NCBI RefSeq assembly: GCF_007830185.1
Contig: NZ_VLKZ01000009.1
Coordinates: 1 to 64,000 of the forward strand
DNA from: Halalkalibacter nanhaiisediminis
GTDB lineage: Bacteria > Bacillota > Bacilli > Bacillales > Bacillaceae_D
Direction of reading: 5' to 3'
Length of the DNA stretch: 64,000 nucleotides
Below the pieces are notes generated by a model. That model was given only the letters and a program-made list of their open reading frames with translations, searched no databases and was not told where the DNA came from. Position 1 is the first letter of the stretch. Each line of letters begins with the position of its first letter. Made by a program: the position numbers and the translations under genes. This document shows positions 1-8,479 of the stretch, piece by piece.

Positions 1-554
1 TCTTGGTTTGAAAAAGAGACTTCTTTTTCAAAAGAACGACTGTAACCAGGGATTTTCGGTCTAGTTTTAAATTTACTTGGATTCATTTTGTATTCTCGTA
101 AACTAGCATAAAACGATTTCCAGTTTTGAAATACAGTTTTCATAACCCCTTGACTGGATTGCGTTGGAAGAGAGCGATAATCTTGTTGAATCATCGATTT
201 AAAAAGAGCATCCAGAAAATTGTAGTGAACATATGGATTTTCTTTTGAAGGTTCTTCAAATAAATGACACTTGATTTCTTTGCGTTTCTCAACGGGTTTT
301 GCTTTTTCTTTATCAACTTTCTTTTGATAAATTAAAAGTTGATGATCGTTTATTTTTGGGACATGCTTTTGGATATTTTTTAAAACTTCCCGTTGGAGAG
401 GTTGCAACTCTTTTTCTTGAGTTAAACCAGTGAAAATCTGGCGAATATAAAAGTTTGTTGTGTTGTGCATATTCTTTGCGTTTTGACACATCTCTTTGAA
501 ATATCCGTGCATGCGATGGCCTTTTTTGACCCAAATTTGATGCGTTTGATACAT
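1..554 (-). CDS. tnpB: TnpB-family RNA-guided nuclease of an IS200/IS605-type element (N-terminal part, cut by window edge)
   Basis: An open frame runs leftward from an ATG at 554 to the window edge without a stop (about 184 codons visible). The start is set by a GGAGGTG ribosome site 8 bases upstream (562-568). The protein begins MYQTHQIWVKKGHRMHGYF and later has a QNWKSFYASLREYK-like stretch, typical of the helix-turn-helix/OrfB N-terminus of IS605-family TnpB. TnpB proteins are RNA-guided DNA nucleases carried by these transposons; the RuvC and zinc-ribbon parts would lie beyond the window. No TnpA is visible on this side. The family call is firm; intactness cannot be judged. Confidence 0.85.
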   Translation of the reverse strand, partial: MYQTHQIWVKKGHRMHGYFKEMCQNAKNMHNTTNFYIRQIFTGLTQEKELQPLQREVLKNIQKHVPKINDHQLLIYQKKVDKEKAKPVEKRKEIKCHLFEEPSKENPYVHYNFLDALFKSMIQQDYRSLPTQSSQGVMKTVFQNWKSFYASLREYKMNPSKFKTRPKIPGYSRSFEKEVSFSNQ

Positions 555-636
555 ACATTTTCACCTCCGAACATAAGTTCCTATAAGTATATATTACCAA
601 AATCGTTACAATAATCCTAGCGAAAAAAGAAAAAAC

Positions 637-695
637 GCCAATTCACCTCCCACCTAACATTCTAACGAATGTTTGAGGAGGGAGTCCTCTTGGCT
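637..695 (-). mobile_element. Left-end hairpin and probable boundary of the tnpB element
   Basis: A long imperfect hairpin lies between tnpB and the DJ-1 remnant: GCCAA (637-641) pairs with TTGGC (690-694), CTCCC (647-651) with GGGAG (680-684), CCT (653-655) with AGG (676-678), and ACATTC (657-662) with GAATGT (667-672), around a TAAC loop. Subterminal hairpins are the recognition structures at IS200/IS605 ends. Read on the tnpB strand, the hairpin is directly preceded by TTAC (696-699), a known target tetranucleotide of this superfamily, so the element probably ends at 695/696. The exact boundary is inferred. Confidence 0.65.
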
Positions 696-1118
696 GTAAT
701 GATAGACAAAATACGGCCAAATTTATCTGACTATGATTTAATATTTATACCAGGTGGGATGGGAACTAGAACACTAATTCATGATAATAAGTTTATTCAG
801 TGGTTAAAAACGGCTAAAGAAGTGCAATACAAAGTTTCTGTATGTACAGATTCCTTGCTTTTAGGAGCTTCTGGTTTCTTAGAAGGAAAAAAAGCAACAA
901 CTCATCCTAATGCTCTTGACTTGCTTAGGCTATATACCCAAAGTGTTAAAACAGAGAGGATTGTAAGAGATGGAAATACAATAACTGGTGGGGGTGTAGC
1001 AACTTCAGTAGATCTTGGGTTATATATGTGTGAACTTCTTGCCGGAAAAGAAGCCGTAATGAAAATCCAAAAGCAAATGGACTATCCTTATTATAATGTA
1101 GAAGTAGTTACTCAATAG
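696..1118 (+). pseudogene. DJ-1/PfpI family protein, 5' end replaced by the tnpB element
   Basis: The readable protein (about 140 residues) has the DJ-1/PfpI core: IFIPGGMGTR, then VCTDSLLLGASG with the nucleophilic cysteine, a KKATTHP stretch and an ITGGGVATSVDLGLYM C-terminal part. Intact homologues are about 190-200 residues, so the first beta strand and roughly 45 residues are missing. The nearest upstream ATG (669) lies inside the transposon hairpin, so those first codons are transposon sequence. The usual VCTGS glycine is aspartate here. It is most likely non-functional; the missing 5' part may lie on the far side of the element, outside the window. Confidence 0.7.
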
Positions 1119-1335
1119 GGTCTAAAACCTTATAAAAAAGGTTCTTCACCACGTTCTGTGGTAGACGCACATTTCCTCTCTGTAAAACTTTTCATACAGT
1201 TGAATTCTACTTTTAGATTCTCTTGTACTCATTTATACTTTAATACAGTTTAATGATAGCTTGTTTTGTAATCTTAACTTAAAGCGATTTTGAACTTTCA
1301 GAAGTAACCATTTCTATAATTGCCCATTAAGAAAA

Positions 1336-1359
1336 ACCCTTCCACCACTTCGGAAGGGT
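1336..1359 (-). terminator. Rho-independent terminator of rlmCD
   Basis: Perfect 8-bp stem ACCCTTCC (1336-1343) / GGAAGGGT (1352-1359). On the minus strand it is followed by a run of five U, about 25 bases after the rlmCD stop. Confidence 0.8.
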
Positions 1360-1381
1360 CTAGACACTAAGGCAGCTTACT

Positions 1382-2791
1382 TTAATTTCCCCTCTCCAAC
1401 AACGTCACACTCTCCACCTGCGCCGTCCACGGAAACATATCCACAGGCTGAACGGATTTCACCACATACCCTTTCTTTCTTAACCGTTCAACATCTTTTG
1501 CAAGTGTTGATGGGTTACAGGATACATAGACGACACGTTTTGGCTTTACGTTGATGATCGTTTGTAAGAGCTGCTCATCACAGCCTGTTCTTGGTGGATC
1601 GACGACAACGACGTCTGGCTTCCATCCTTCTTTTACCCAGCGTGGTAGCCATGTTTCTGCTTTTCCGACTTCATATATCATGTTGCTGTAGCCATGTTTT
1701 TTAGCGTTTGCTCGGGCATCTTCTATTGATTCTTCGATAACGTCCATTCCCCGTACTTCTCCTGCCTGGTCAGCAAGCCATAGCCCAATTGTTCCAACGC
1801 CACAATAAGCGTCAACGACTTTTTCTGTTCCAGTTAATTGAGCTGCTTTTTTGGCAAGGTTGTATAGCTTTTCCGCTTGCTGTGGATTGAGCTGGAAAAA
1901 GGCGCGGGCTGATAAGGCGAAGGAGATGTCGCCGAGCTTTTCTTCGATGACTTCCTCTCCGTCTAAATGAATCGTTTCTTTCCCAAAAATAATCGATGTT
2001 TTTTGGCCATTTATATTTTGAATCAGTGATGTGACTTCTGGGAGTCTTCTTTTGATTTCAGCTACAATCGCTTCTTTACGAGGCAAGTTTTTGTCTTTTG
2101 TGACAAGAACGACTTGAACCTCTTTAGTGGCAAAGCCAACGCGTGTTACGATCGTACGAATATCACCTTGGTGCTTGCGTTCATTGTAAATGGAGACATT
2201 TAAGTCAGTTAAAATTTGCTTCATGACTTGAGTGACCTTGTTTGTGGTCTTATGTTGGACCATGCATTCGGTTAAGTCGATTAATTTATGTGAATTCATC
2301 GCGTATAATCCAGCAATGACTTCATTTCCTCGCTTCGCTACTTGAAGCTGACTTTTGTTACGGTAATACCAAGGATCATCCATACCGATTGTTTCTTTTA
2401 TATCCAGTTTCTCTACATTTAATGTAGAGTGTCGTTCGAATGCTTGCTTGACAATGTCACGCTTTTCTCTGAGTGTTGCCACGTAATTCATATGCTGAAG
2501 CTGGCATCCTCCACATTTGTCGTAAATCGGACAAGGAGGCGTCACTCGTTCTGGTGATTTTTTGCGTATTTTTTTCACGATTGCTTCAGCAAAACGAGGG
2601 TTTACCTTAATGACCTCAGCCACAATTTCTTCGTTTGGCAGTGCACCATGAACAAAGACGACCTGTCTTTTAAAATAGCCTACACCTTCACCGTTAATAC
2701 CTAGTCGTTTGATTGTTAAAGGGAATTGTTGCCCCTTCTCTATCGTAACTGCTTTATTTGCTTGTTTTTTCTGTTGGTTCATTTGATTCAA
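1382..2791 (-). CDS. rlmCD: 23S rRNA (uracil-C5)-methyltransferase RlmCD/RumA type
   Basis: 469 residues, normal for the RlmCD/YfjO family. An N-terminal TRAM domain (about 15-75) is followed by the 4Fe-4S cysteines C87, C93, C96 and C176. The C-terminal SAM methyltransferase fold has the motif [11 protein letters not shown] (326-336), the DPPRTGC motif (398-404) and the catalytic cysteine C425 in YVSCNPSTL. The family makes m5U in 23S rRNA using SAM. In B. subtilis a paralogue (yfjO) sits close to pdaA and yfkAB, as here. Two in-frame ATGs (codons 1 and 4) could start it. A terminator follows at 1336-1359. Confidence 0.93.
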   Translation of the reverse strand: MNQMNQQKKQANKAVTIEKGQQFPLTIKRLGINGEGVGYFKRQVVFVHGALPNEEIVAEVIKVNPRFAEAIVKKIRKKSPERVTPPCPIYDKCGGCQLQHMNYVATLREKRDIVKQAFERHSTLNVEKLDIKETIGMDDPWYYRNKSQLQVAKRGNEVIAGLYAMNSHKLIDLTECMVQHKTTNKVTQVMKQILTDLNVSIYNERKHQGDIRTIVTRVGFATKEVQVVLVTKDKNLPRKEAIVAEIKRRLPEVTSLIQNINGQKTSIIFGKETIHLDGEEVIEEKLGDISFALSARAFFQLNPQQAEKLYNLAKKAAQLTGTEKVVDAYCGVGTIGLWLADQAGEVRGMDVIEESIEDARANAKKHGYSNMIYEVGKAETWLPRWVKEGWKPDVVVVDPPRTGCDEQLLQTIINVKPKRVVYVSCNPSTLAKDVERLRKKGYVVKSVQPVDMFPWTAQVESVTLLERGN

Positions 2792-2916
2792 CTCCGTCCG
2801 TTATATGCGCACCCATTATAGCACATCCTCTGTATCTTCCTAAACTTACTAGACCGAAAATGGTTATGCATCTGTTAAAATAGATTAGTGAAACAAACAT
2901 TAGGGGAGAGATTACG

Positions 2917-3279
2917 TTGTCTATACCAACAGACCTAGCGTCCTTGAAGATAATGGCTCACGTATACAAGCGGGCTAGCTTGCAATCAATTTTCGAAAAG
3001 ACGGTCGAAAGCTTAGTTGAACAAGTCCCATACATTGATTGGGTCGGCATTTATATGTATGAAAACGTAAATTACAATCTTGTTGCTGCTTCTAGCCTTG
3101 AGGATGATTTAAGATGGGAGAGTAATGGTGAATTAAAGTTTCCGATCACAAACTCAAACAATGAAGAAATCGGGATGATGATTGTCCGCAGTCTCCAGCC
3201 GATTGCTTTTGATGTGACCGATCTCAGCACACTAGAAACCATCGCTGCAGCCATTGGTCAAGAAAGTTTTGCAAATTAA
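2917..3279 (+). CDS. Small GAF-domain protein
   Basis: 120 residues consisting of one GAF domain: helix, then IDWVGIYMYENVNYNLVAASS, then a second strand pair (EIGMMIVRS) and a C-terminal helix. It resembles the free-methionine-(R)-sulfoxide-reductase-like GAF group but is shorter (usual length about 150-160) and has none of that enzyme's cysteines. A sensor or ligand-binding role is therefore more likely than catalysis. It starts at a TTG with GGGGAGAG upstream. It is divergent from rlmCD and convergent with pdaA, sharing the terminator at 3287-3326. Confidence 0.7.
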   Translation: MSIPTDLASLKIMAHVYKRASLQSIFEKTVESLVEQVPYIDWVGIYMYENVNYNLVAASSLEDDLRWESNGELKFPITNSNNEEIGMMIVRSLQPIAFDVTDLSTLETIAAAIGQESFAN

Positions 3280-3286
3280 ATATAAC

Positions 3287-3326
3287 AAAGAGGTCGACTC
3301 ATGATGGTATGGGTTGACCTCTTTTT
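3287..3326. terminator. Terminator between the GAF gene and pdaA
   Basis: 12-bp stem AAAGAGGTCGAC (3287-3298) / GTTGACCTCTTT (3313-3324) with one G-U pair, followed by U residues on the plus strand. A-rich 5' flanks suggest it serves both convergent genes. Confidence 0.8.
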
Positions 3327-3332
3327 CATCTT

Positions 3333-4133
3333 TTATGGAAATGGTAAAGTTTGAAGCTGCTTTGTGAGCATGAGATCATCTAAGCTTTTGAACACATAGC
3401 CTTGCTTACGCGCATCATCGATCACCCGAGGAAGAGCTTCTGCATTATCGCTTGAAATAGAATGGATGAGCATAATCGCTCCAGGATGAATTCGTTTCAT
3501 GATTTGGTCATATGCGTACTGACCGCCTTTTTGATTATTCACTTCCCAATCCTTATAAGCCATCGACCAAAAAACATTCGTGTAGCCTAGTTTATTGGAC
3601 AGCATTAAAGACCTCTCACTAAATTGACCTCGTGGTGGACGAAGGTAGTTCATTTCCTTAACACCAGTCAATTCATTAAACTTTGCCTTCACTGTATTCA
3701 ATTCTTCCATCAAATGACCATCACCTACTTCAGCTAAGCTCGGATGATGATAGGAATGGTTTCCAACGATATGGCCTTCTTCAACCATCCGTTTAATTAA
3801 ATCTGATGCTGTTTCCAAATAATGACCCGTGACAAAAAAAGTAGCAGGAACCTTCTTCTCTTTTAACACATCGAGAATCCTCTCGGTATAGCCATTCTCA
3901 TACCCATTATCAAAGGTTAAATAAAGTTCTTTTTTTGATGTATCCCCTATAAATAAACCGTTTGATTTCTCAAGCATTTCTCTAAAATGGGGCTCAGTTG
4001 TGACTGGCTTATTGTCTTTTTCGGGCTTATAACTCCAATTATAAGTCTGGCTACTGGCAGAAACAGAAGTTGTACATACACAGGCAATAATTAGACTAAC
4101 AAGCAGGATGAGTTTTGAGGCTGTTTGATACAT
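3333..4133 (-). CDS. pdaA: Muramic-delta-lactam-forming peptidoglycan de-N-acetylase PdaA
   Basis: 266 residues, close to B. subtilis PdaA (263). A hydrophobic signal peptide (about 7-27) ending near SVSA indicates export. The NodB polysaccharide deacetylase domain shows LTFDNGYENG (72-81, the Asp-Asn pair typical of PdaA instead of Asp-Asp), metal-binding HSYHH (H126, H130), LRPPRGQF (164-171) and LIHS (222-225). PdaA removes the acetyl group from muramic acid in the spore cortex so that muramic delta-lactam forms, which is needed for germination. Its presence supports an endospore former. Confidence 0.93.
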   Translation of the reverse strand: MYQTASKLILLVSLIIACVCTTSVSASSQTYNWSYKPEKDNKPVTTEPHFREMLEKSNGLFIGDTSKKELYLTFDNGYENGYTERILDVLKEKKVPATFFVTGHYLETASDLIKRMVEEGHIVGNHSYHHPSLAEVGDGHLMEELNTVKAKFNELTGVKEMNYLRPPRGQFSERSLMLSNKLGYTNVFWSMAYKDWEVNNQKGGQYAYDQIMKRIHPGAIMLIHSISSDNAEALPRVIDDARKQGYVFKSLDDLMLTKQLQTLPFP

Positions 4134-4295
4134 ATAAATCCATCTCCCTCATTTTTTTATTAGTCTTTCACTTCCTTTTAACCAATATGTATCTTCGTTT
4201 TATCTTCTATTTTCAACATTCATTAAGGTTCATTTTTAAACATAATGGGTAAATAGATGGATATGATTGTTTACTTTTTCTAAAGGAGAATGGGA

Positions 4296-5597
4296 ATGAT
4301 AAAAAAATGGCTAGTGAAATTACAGGATAAAATTTGGTTAATTCCTGCTTTATATAGCTTAATCGCCATATCACTTGCGAGCGCACTCGCCTTTGTTGAC
4401 TTCTATTGGTCACAGAGTTTAACGAATGTTCTTCCGTCCATTTTCTTTACAGAGGTTCCGCTTGCACAAACGATATTAAGCGGTTTATCTACTTCCTTAT
4501 TAACGATGACGACTTTTACATTTTCAACGATCATGGTCGTTCTCACTACTTATGCTTCACAGTTTTCACCACGTACATTAAAAAACTTTATTACAGACAA
4601 GATGACATTACATGTGTTAGGGATCTTTCTAGGTGGATTTATTTATCCAACTCTTTCACTTCTATTCATGAAAAATTCCTTAGATGGGCAATTGATGCTT
4701 TCAGCCACTGTCGGTGTCCTAATTGCCATCATGTGCTTGGCTTTCTTTGCCATTTTTATTCATCACGTTGCGACAAGTATTCAAGTGAGTAGTTTGATAG
4801 ACAGGTTAACGACGGAGGCCGATGGAGTAATTCGCTATTATTGTGATCTCCAAGAAAAAGATGATATTTCATTTTTTTCAAAAGAATACGCACCCGTTGC
4901 AAAAACAAGGGTTGAGATAAAAGCAGGGACTAGTGGCTATATTCAATATGCTGATTATGATAAGCTTTTTAGTTTGGCAAAGGAGCATCAGATATATGTA
5001 CATGTAAATTGTCCAATTGGTACGTATGTGAATGATTCAAACTCTCTACTTACAGTCACGACAAAGAAGGGTCAAACAAGCTTAATGAAAGATATAAAAC
5101 ATGAGCTATCTGGTTGTTTTAACATTGAAAAAGAGCGAGACATACGCCAAGATCCAGTGTACGCCTTGCAGAAGATCGTTGAAGTAGCATTACGTGCCAT
5201 CTCACCTGGAATCAATGATCCTAACACAGCCAATGATTGCATTCGTCATTTAGGGAAATTGCTAGGTCAAATTAGCCAGCTTCCCGATGAGGGTTGGGTT
5301 TATATTAACGAGGATAAAGAGGCTTATGTCAGATTCTCATTGCCTCCATTTAAAGAGATCCTATATCGAACATTTTTTCAGCTTCGTCATTATGGGAAAG
5401 CAGATGTATCAGTACTTGAAGCGATGTTAGATTCTCTTCATTTTGCATTAGAGAATTCGTCGAAAAAGCACCATCAAGACATTGTTGATATGCAGCATTA
5501 TGTAATGGAGACCATTGACTTAAGCAATTTCCCAACGCTTGATCAAGAGCTTATTAAGCAAAGAATGCAAGAGACCCAACGTTTGTGTTCGTTTTGA
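4296..5597 (+). CDS. DUF2254 membrane protein
   Basis: 433 residues with about four N-terminal membrane segments (around 15-35, 55-85, 95-120, 125-155), then a soluble domain containing AISPGINDPNTANDC, a hallmark of the DUF2254 family. The function of the family is unknown. An ATG at 4290 is possible, but AAGGAGA at 4283-4289 sits on top of it and is correctly spaced only for the ATG at 4296, so the latter was chosen. It is monocistronic and convergent with fumarase. Confidence 0.8.
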   Translation: MIKKWLVKLQDKIWLIPALYSLIAISLASALAFVDFYWSQSLTNVLPSIFFTEVPLAQTILSGLSTSLLTMTTFTFSTIMVVLTTYASQFSPRTLKNFITDKMTLHVLGIFLGGFIYPTLSLLFMKNSLDGQLMLSATVGVLIAIMCLAFFAIFIHHVATSIQVSSLIDRLTTEADGVIRYYCDLQEKDDISFFSKEYAPVAKTRVEIKAGTSGYIQYADYDKLFSLAKEHQIYVHVNCPIGTYVNDSNSLLTVTTKKGQTSLMKDIKHELSGCFNIEKERDIRQDPVYALQKIVEVALRAISPGINDPNTANDCIRHLGKLLGQISQLPDEGWVYINEDKEAYVRFSLPPFKEILYRTFFQLRHYGKADVSVLEAMLDSLHFALENSSKKHHQDIVDMQHYVMETIDLSNFPTLDQELIKQRMQETQRLCSF

Positions 5598-5620
5598 TTG
5601 CTGACAATCTTCACACAAAA

Positions 5621-5642
5621 AGAGCGGCATCATAGCCGCTCT
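5621..5642. terminator. Bidirectional terminator, DUF2254 gene / fumarase
   Basis: Perfect 8-bp stem AGAGCGGC (5621-5628) / GCCGCTCT (5635-5642) with U-rich flank on both strands (five U on the minus strand). Confidence 0.85.
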
Positions 5643-5646
5643 CTTA

Positions 5647-7191
5647 TTAGTTATAAACTCTTTCTTTAAATTGCTCTAGCTTTTCAAGTGAGGTTTTTGC
5701 AACATCAGCATGCAAGCTATTGCCATGTGAATCCATTGTCACAATTGCGGCAAAGCCTTCAACTTCAAGATGCCACATTGCTTCTGGAATACCAAATTCC
5801 ATTAAATCAACGCCTTGAACTTGTTTAATACGGTCAGCATAATATTGCGCTGCTCCACCGATTGCATTTAAGTACACGCCACCATGCTCTTGAAGGGCTT
5901 TCAGTGTTTTAGGACCCATTCCACCTTTACCCATGACTGCGCGGATACCGAATTTTTTCATAATGTCACCTTGGTAAGGCTCCTCACGAATACTCGTCGT
6001 TGGCCCAGCAGCCTTCACATGCCATTCACCTTGATCATCCTTTAACATAACAGGACCACAGTGGTAAATGATTTGACCATTCAAATCAATTGGCGCATCA
6101 TGATCCATTAAGTGATGGTGGATCGCATCACGGCCTGTGTGCATGATACCATTGATGATTACAACATCCCCAACCTTAAGTTCACGAATCTTTTCTTCTG
6201 TAATTGGTGCTTCAAGAACGACTTCACGTACTTCCTCTTGTACTTCAGCAGCATCCGAAATTTCTTTTGATGATACGTTAAGGTCAATCGTCTCACCATC
6301 TTTATATAGCCACTCTTTGATATCACCTGTCTCAGGGTTAATTTCCACACCTAGACGGCGGTATGCCCAGCAGTTATAGGCAACAGAAACAAAGAAGCTC
6401 GCAGGTAAACGGTTCATCACTCCGACCTTACAGCCAAGTAATGTTGCTTCCCCGCCAAATCCCATTGTGCCAATGCCAAGCTTGTTCGCATTTTCCAAAA
6501 TATAATCTTCAAGGTTACGCAATTCTTCAATTGGATTCACATCGTCAACTGTACGGAATAATTGTTCCTTTGCTAATGTGTAGCTTGTTGTACGGTCTCC
6601 ACCGATTCCAACACCGATGAAGCCAGCACTACAGCCTTGTCCTTGTGCTTGGTAGACAGAGTGAAGAATACATTTGCGAATCCCGTCAAGGTCACGACCT
6701 GCACGACCTAACCCTTCAAGTTCAGCAGGTAGACTGTATTGAATATTTTTGTTTTCACAGCCACCACCTTTTAAGATCAGGCGAACATCAATATAATCTT
6801 TTTCCCATTGATCGAAATGAATCACTGGAGTTCCTGGTCCGAGATTGTTACCAGAGTTTTTACCAGTTAGTGAGTCAACTGAATTGGGACGTAGCTTACC
6901 GTCAGCTGTTGCGCGTTCCATCGCTTCGTGAATCGCTTTTTTAATTTCAAGCTGATTGACACCAACTGGCGTTTTAATCTTAAAAGTTGGCATTCCTGTA
7001 TCTTGGCAAATAGGTGATACTTTATCATCAGCCATTTCAATATTTTCAGTAATAGTCGAGAGTGATAATGCCGCACGTGTACCTGAATTCTCTCTTGCTT
7101 TTGCCGCAACAATCGCACGACGTACATCATTTGGTAGATTCGTAGATGTTTCAACAATCAATTGATACATACTTTCTTGTAACTTTTGCAT
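5647..7191 (-). CDS. fumA: Class I (iron-sulfur) fumarate hydratase
   Basis: 514 residues. It catalyses reversible hydration of fumarate to malate in the TCA cycle with an oxygen-sensitive 4Fe-4S cluster. The N-terminal alpha domain (to about 290) contains ICQDTGMP, QGCSAGFIG and YNCWAYRR, whose cysteines have the spacing of the three cluster ligands of class I fumarases. The C-terminal swivelling domain (about 335-510) has MHTGRDAIH and GKGGMG. An upstream ATG (7200) overlaps the AGGGAG ribosome site; the ATG at 7191 is correctly spaced. Class I rather than the class II FumC of B. subtilis is notable. A CcpA-like site lies upstream at 7300-7313. Confidence 0.92.
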   Translation of the reverse strand: MQKLQESMYQLIVETSTNLPNDVRRAIVAAKARENSGTRAALSLSTITENIEMADDKVSPICQDTGMPTFKIKTPVGVNQLEIKKAIHEAMERATADGKLRPNSVDSLTGKNSGNNLGPGTPVIHFDQWEKDYIDVRLILKGGGCENKNIQYSLPAELEGLGRAGRDLDGIRKCILHSVYQAQGQGCSAGFIGVGIGGDRTTSYTLAKEQLFRTVDDVNPIEELRNLEDYILENANKLGIGTMGFGGEATLLGCKVGVMNRLPASFFVSVAYNCWAYRRLGVEINPETGDIKEWLYKDGETIDLNVSSKEISDAAEVQEEVREVVLEAPITEEKIRELKVGDVVIINGIMHTGRDAIHHHLMDHDAPIDLNGQIIYHCGPVMLKDDQGEWHVKAAGPTTSIREEPYQGDIMKKFGIRAVMGKGGMGPKTLKALQEHGGVYLNAIGGAAQYYADRIKQVQGVDLMEFGIPEAMWHLEVEGFAAIVTMDSHGNSLHADVAKTSLEKLEQFKERVYN

Positions 7192-7299
7192 AATCTCCAT
7201 CTCCCTTTCTTTGTAGAAAAGCTTGGCTAAAGCGCTCTATCTGTTACTATTCAACAACTATTATTATAACGCTAGTCTAAACATTCCGAAAGGGTAACG

Positions 7300-7313
7300 T
7301 GGAAGCGTATGCA
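7300..7313. promoter_or_regulatory. Possible CcpA cre site upstream of fumarase
   Basis: TGGAAGCGTATGCA fits the core of the cre consensus WTGNAANCGNWNNCW except for the first flanking base. It lies about 110 bases upstream of the fumarase start, a usual place for carbon-catabolite control of TCA genes. Based on pattern only. Confidence 0.4.
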
Positions 7314-7335
7314 AATCTATCTAAAAATCACATAG

Positions 7336-7372
7336 AAAAAGATACATCTGCCTCTTTTGAGGTAAACGTATC
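7336..7372 (-). terminator. Terminator of the yfkK-phosphatase operon
   Basis: On the minus strand GATAC (7341-7345) pairs with GTATC (7368-7372) and CCTC (7351-7354) with GAGG (7359-7362); a run of five U follows (7336-7340). Confidence 0.65.
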
Positions 7373-7383
7373 CTTTTTAATAT

Positions 7384-8022
7384 CTAAAGTAATCCCATTT
7401 TCGGACTTATATCATTCATTGACTCTAAATGCTGCGTTCGATTCATATAATGAATGAGCGGCTTATTGCCTTCTGTCCATTCAATATGTGTAAAGCTCGT
7501 ATTACCGATTTGAAAGGGTCTGTGGAAGGTTGACCATTGTTCACCTGTTAAAATATACATCAACAAAATACTAATGAAGCCACCGTGTGAAACAATCGCG
7601 ACATGATCCTTTTTATGAACATGCAATAGCTGTTCAATAACGTGCTGACAACGTGCTGTTAATTGTTCCACTGTTTCCGTGCCTTCAACACCAGATGTTA
7701 AAATCGATTTCTCTTTTGTTACGGGGTAACGTTCATAAATTTCCGCACGAGTCAAGCCTTGAAGGGGCCCAAGATGGACTTCACGAATTTCATCCCAAAT
7801 ATGGACGGTTAAATTCTTCGCATGTCCAATAGCCTGTGCCGTGTCATAAGCCCTTTTTAAATCACTGCTGTATAAATAATCGAGATGAATATCCTTTGAA
7901 TAAGTAGCCACAGAATGAATTTGCTTCTTACCAAGATCTGATAAGGGAAAATCCATCCATCCTTGTATCTTTCCTTCAAGGTTCCCTTGCGATTCTCCGT
8001 GGCGAATAAGATATAAGTTCAC
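7384..8022 (-). CDS. Histidine phosphatase family protein (phosphoglycerate-mutase-like)
   Basis: 212 residues. The catalytic set of the histidine phosphatase superfamily is visible: LIRHGE with R7 and H8 (phosphohistidine), R57 in SSDLKRAYDTA, E81, and H146 in IVSHGG. Family members of this size (PhoE/YhfR type) are broad phosphatases or cofactor-dependent mutases; the substrate cannot be read from sequence. It starts at a GTG whose AAGGAG ribosome site overlaps the stop of the upstream yfkK-like gene, so the two are probably translationally coupled. Confidence 0.85.
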   Translation of the reverse strand: MNLYLIRHGESQGNLEGKIQGWMDFPLSDLGKKQIHSVATYSKDIHLDYLYSSDLKRAYDTAQAIGHAKNLTVHIWDEIREVHLGPLQGLTRAEIYERYPVTKEKSILTSGVEGTETVEQLTARCQHVIEQLLHVHKKDHVAIVSHGGFISILLMYILTGEQWSTFHRPFQIGNTSFTHIEWTEGNKPLIHYMNRTQHLESMNDISPKMGLL

Positions 8023-8034
8023 GTACTCAGCTCC

Positions 8035-8223
8035 TTATTCTTCCCAGTCACGGCGGAATTGCTTACACTTCATTTCGATATCATCTAAAATTGATAATAA
8101 ACGGTCGATTTCTTCAACCCCTGCTTGTTCTGGATCGATTGATTCAAGAACATTCATCACCATATCAAATCGATTTTGTAAATATTTCATTTGTTCCTTT
8201 TTATCATGAATTGCTCCACCCAA
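8035..8223 (-). CDS. yfkK: YfkK family protein (DUF1128)
   Basis: 62 residues, all helical and charged, with the conserved MKYLQNRFDMVMNVLES and EEIDRLLSILDDIE stretches of the DUF1128/YfkK family (function unknown). It starts at TTG 8223, 9 bases after AAGGAG. It is the first gene of a two-gene unit with the histidine phosphatase. In B. subtilis the partner of yfkK is a low-molecular-weight protein tyrosine phosphatase (yfkJ), so the phosphatase partner here is a different fold in an equivalent position. Confidence 0.82.
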   Translation of the reverse strand: MGGAIHDKKEQMKYLQNRFDMVMNVLESIDPEQAGVEEIDRLLSILDDIEMKCKQFRRDWEE

Positions 8224-8479
8224 TTGCGTTCGCTCCTTAAAGACGTATTCTATCTAAAGTGTAACAGATTCACATACCCCAGACAATCAAGAGAAGGAAG
8301 TAGATCAAAGTCCTTTTGAATCTCAGCTAGATGCGTTATGATGATTGAAGGAATTAAAGAATCGGTAGACGGAAGGCACTTAATTCGCTGATCATGACCA
8401 GAAAGGCGACACATTTTGTTTGTCACTCTTTGCCGACCGCGCCCCGAATGATCTTTATTAAAGAAGGAGAACGATCTTT

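Noticed and set aside
669-695. ATG at 669 as the native start of the DJ-1 protein
   Set aside because: The ATG and the next codons are inside the transposon end hairpin, and the frame lacks the first part of the DJ-1 fold.
1119-1335. Short hairpin at about 1125-1145 as terminator of the DJ-1 remnant
   Set aside because: AACCTT/AAGGTT stem is short and is followed by CUUCACC rather than a U-run.
4406-4792. 128-codon frame inside the DUF2254 gene
   Set aside because: Overlaps the membrane region in another frame; the composition reflects the antiphase of hydrophobic codons.
6137-7165. Several long frames antisense to fumarase
   Set aside because: Mirror images of the real coding sequence, without ribosome sites or recognisable motifs.
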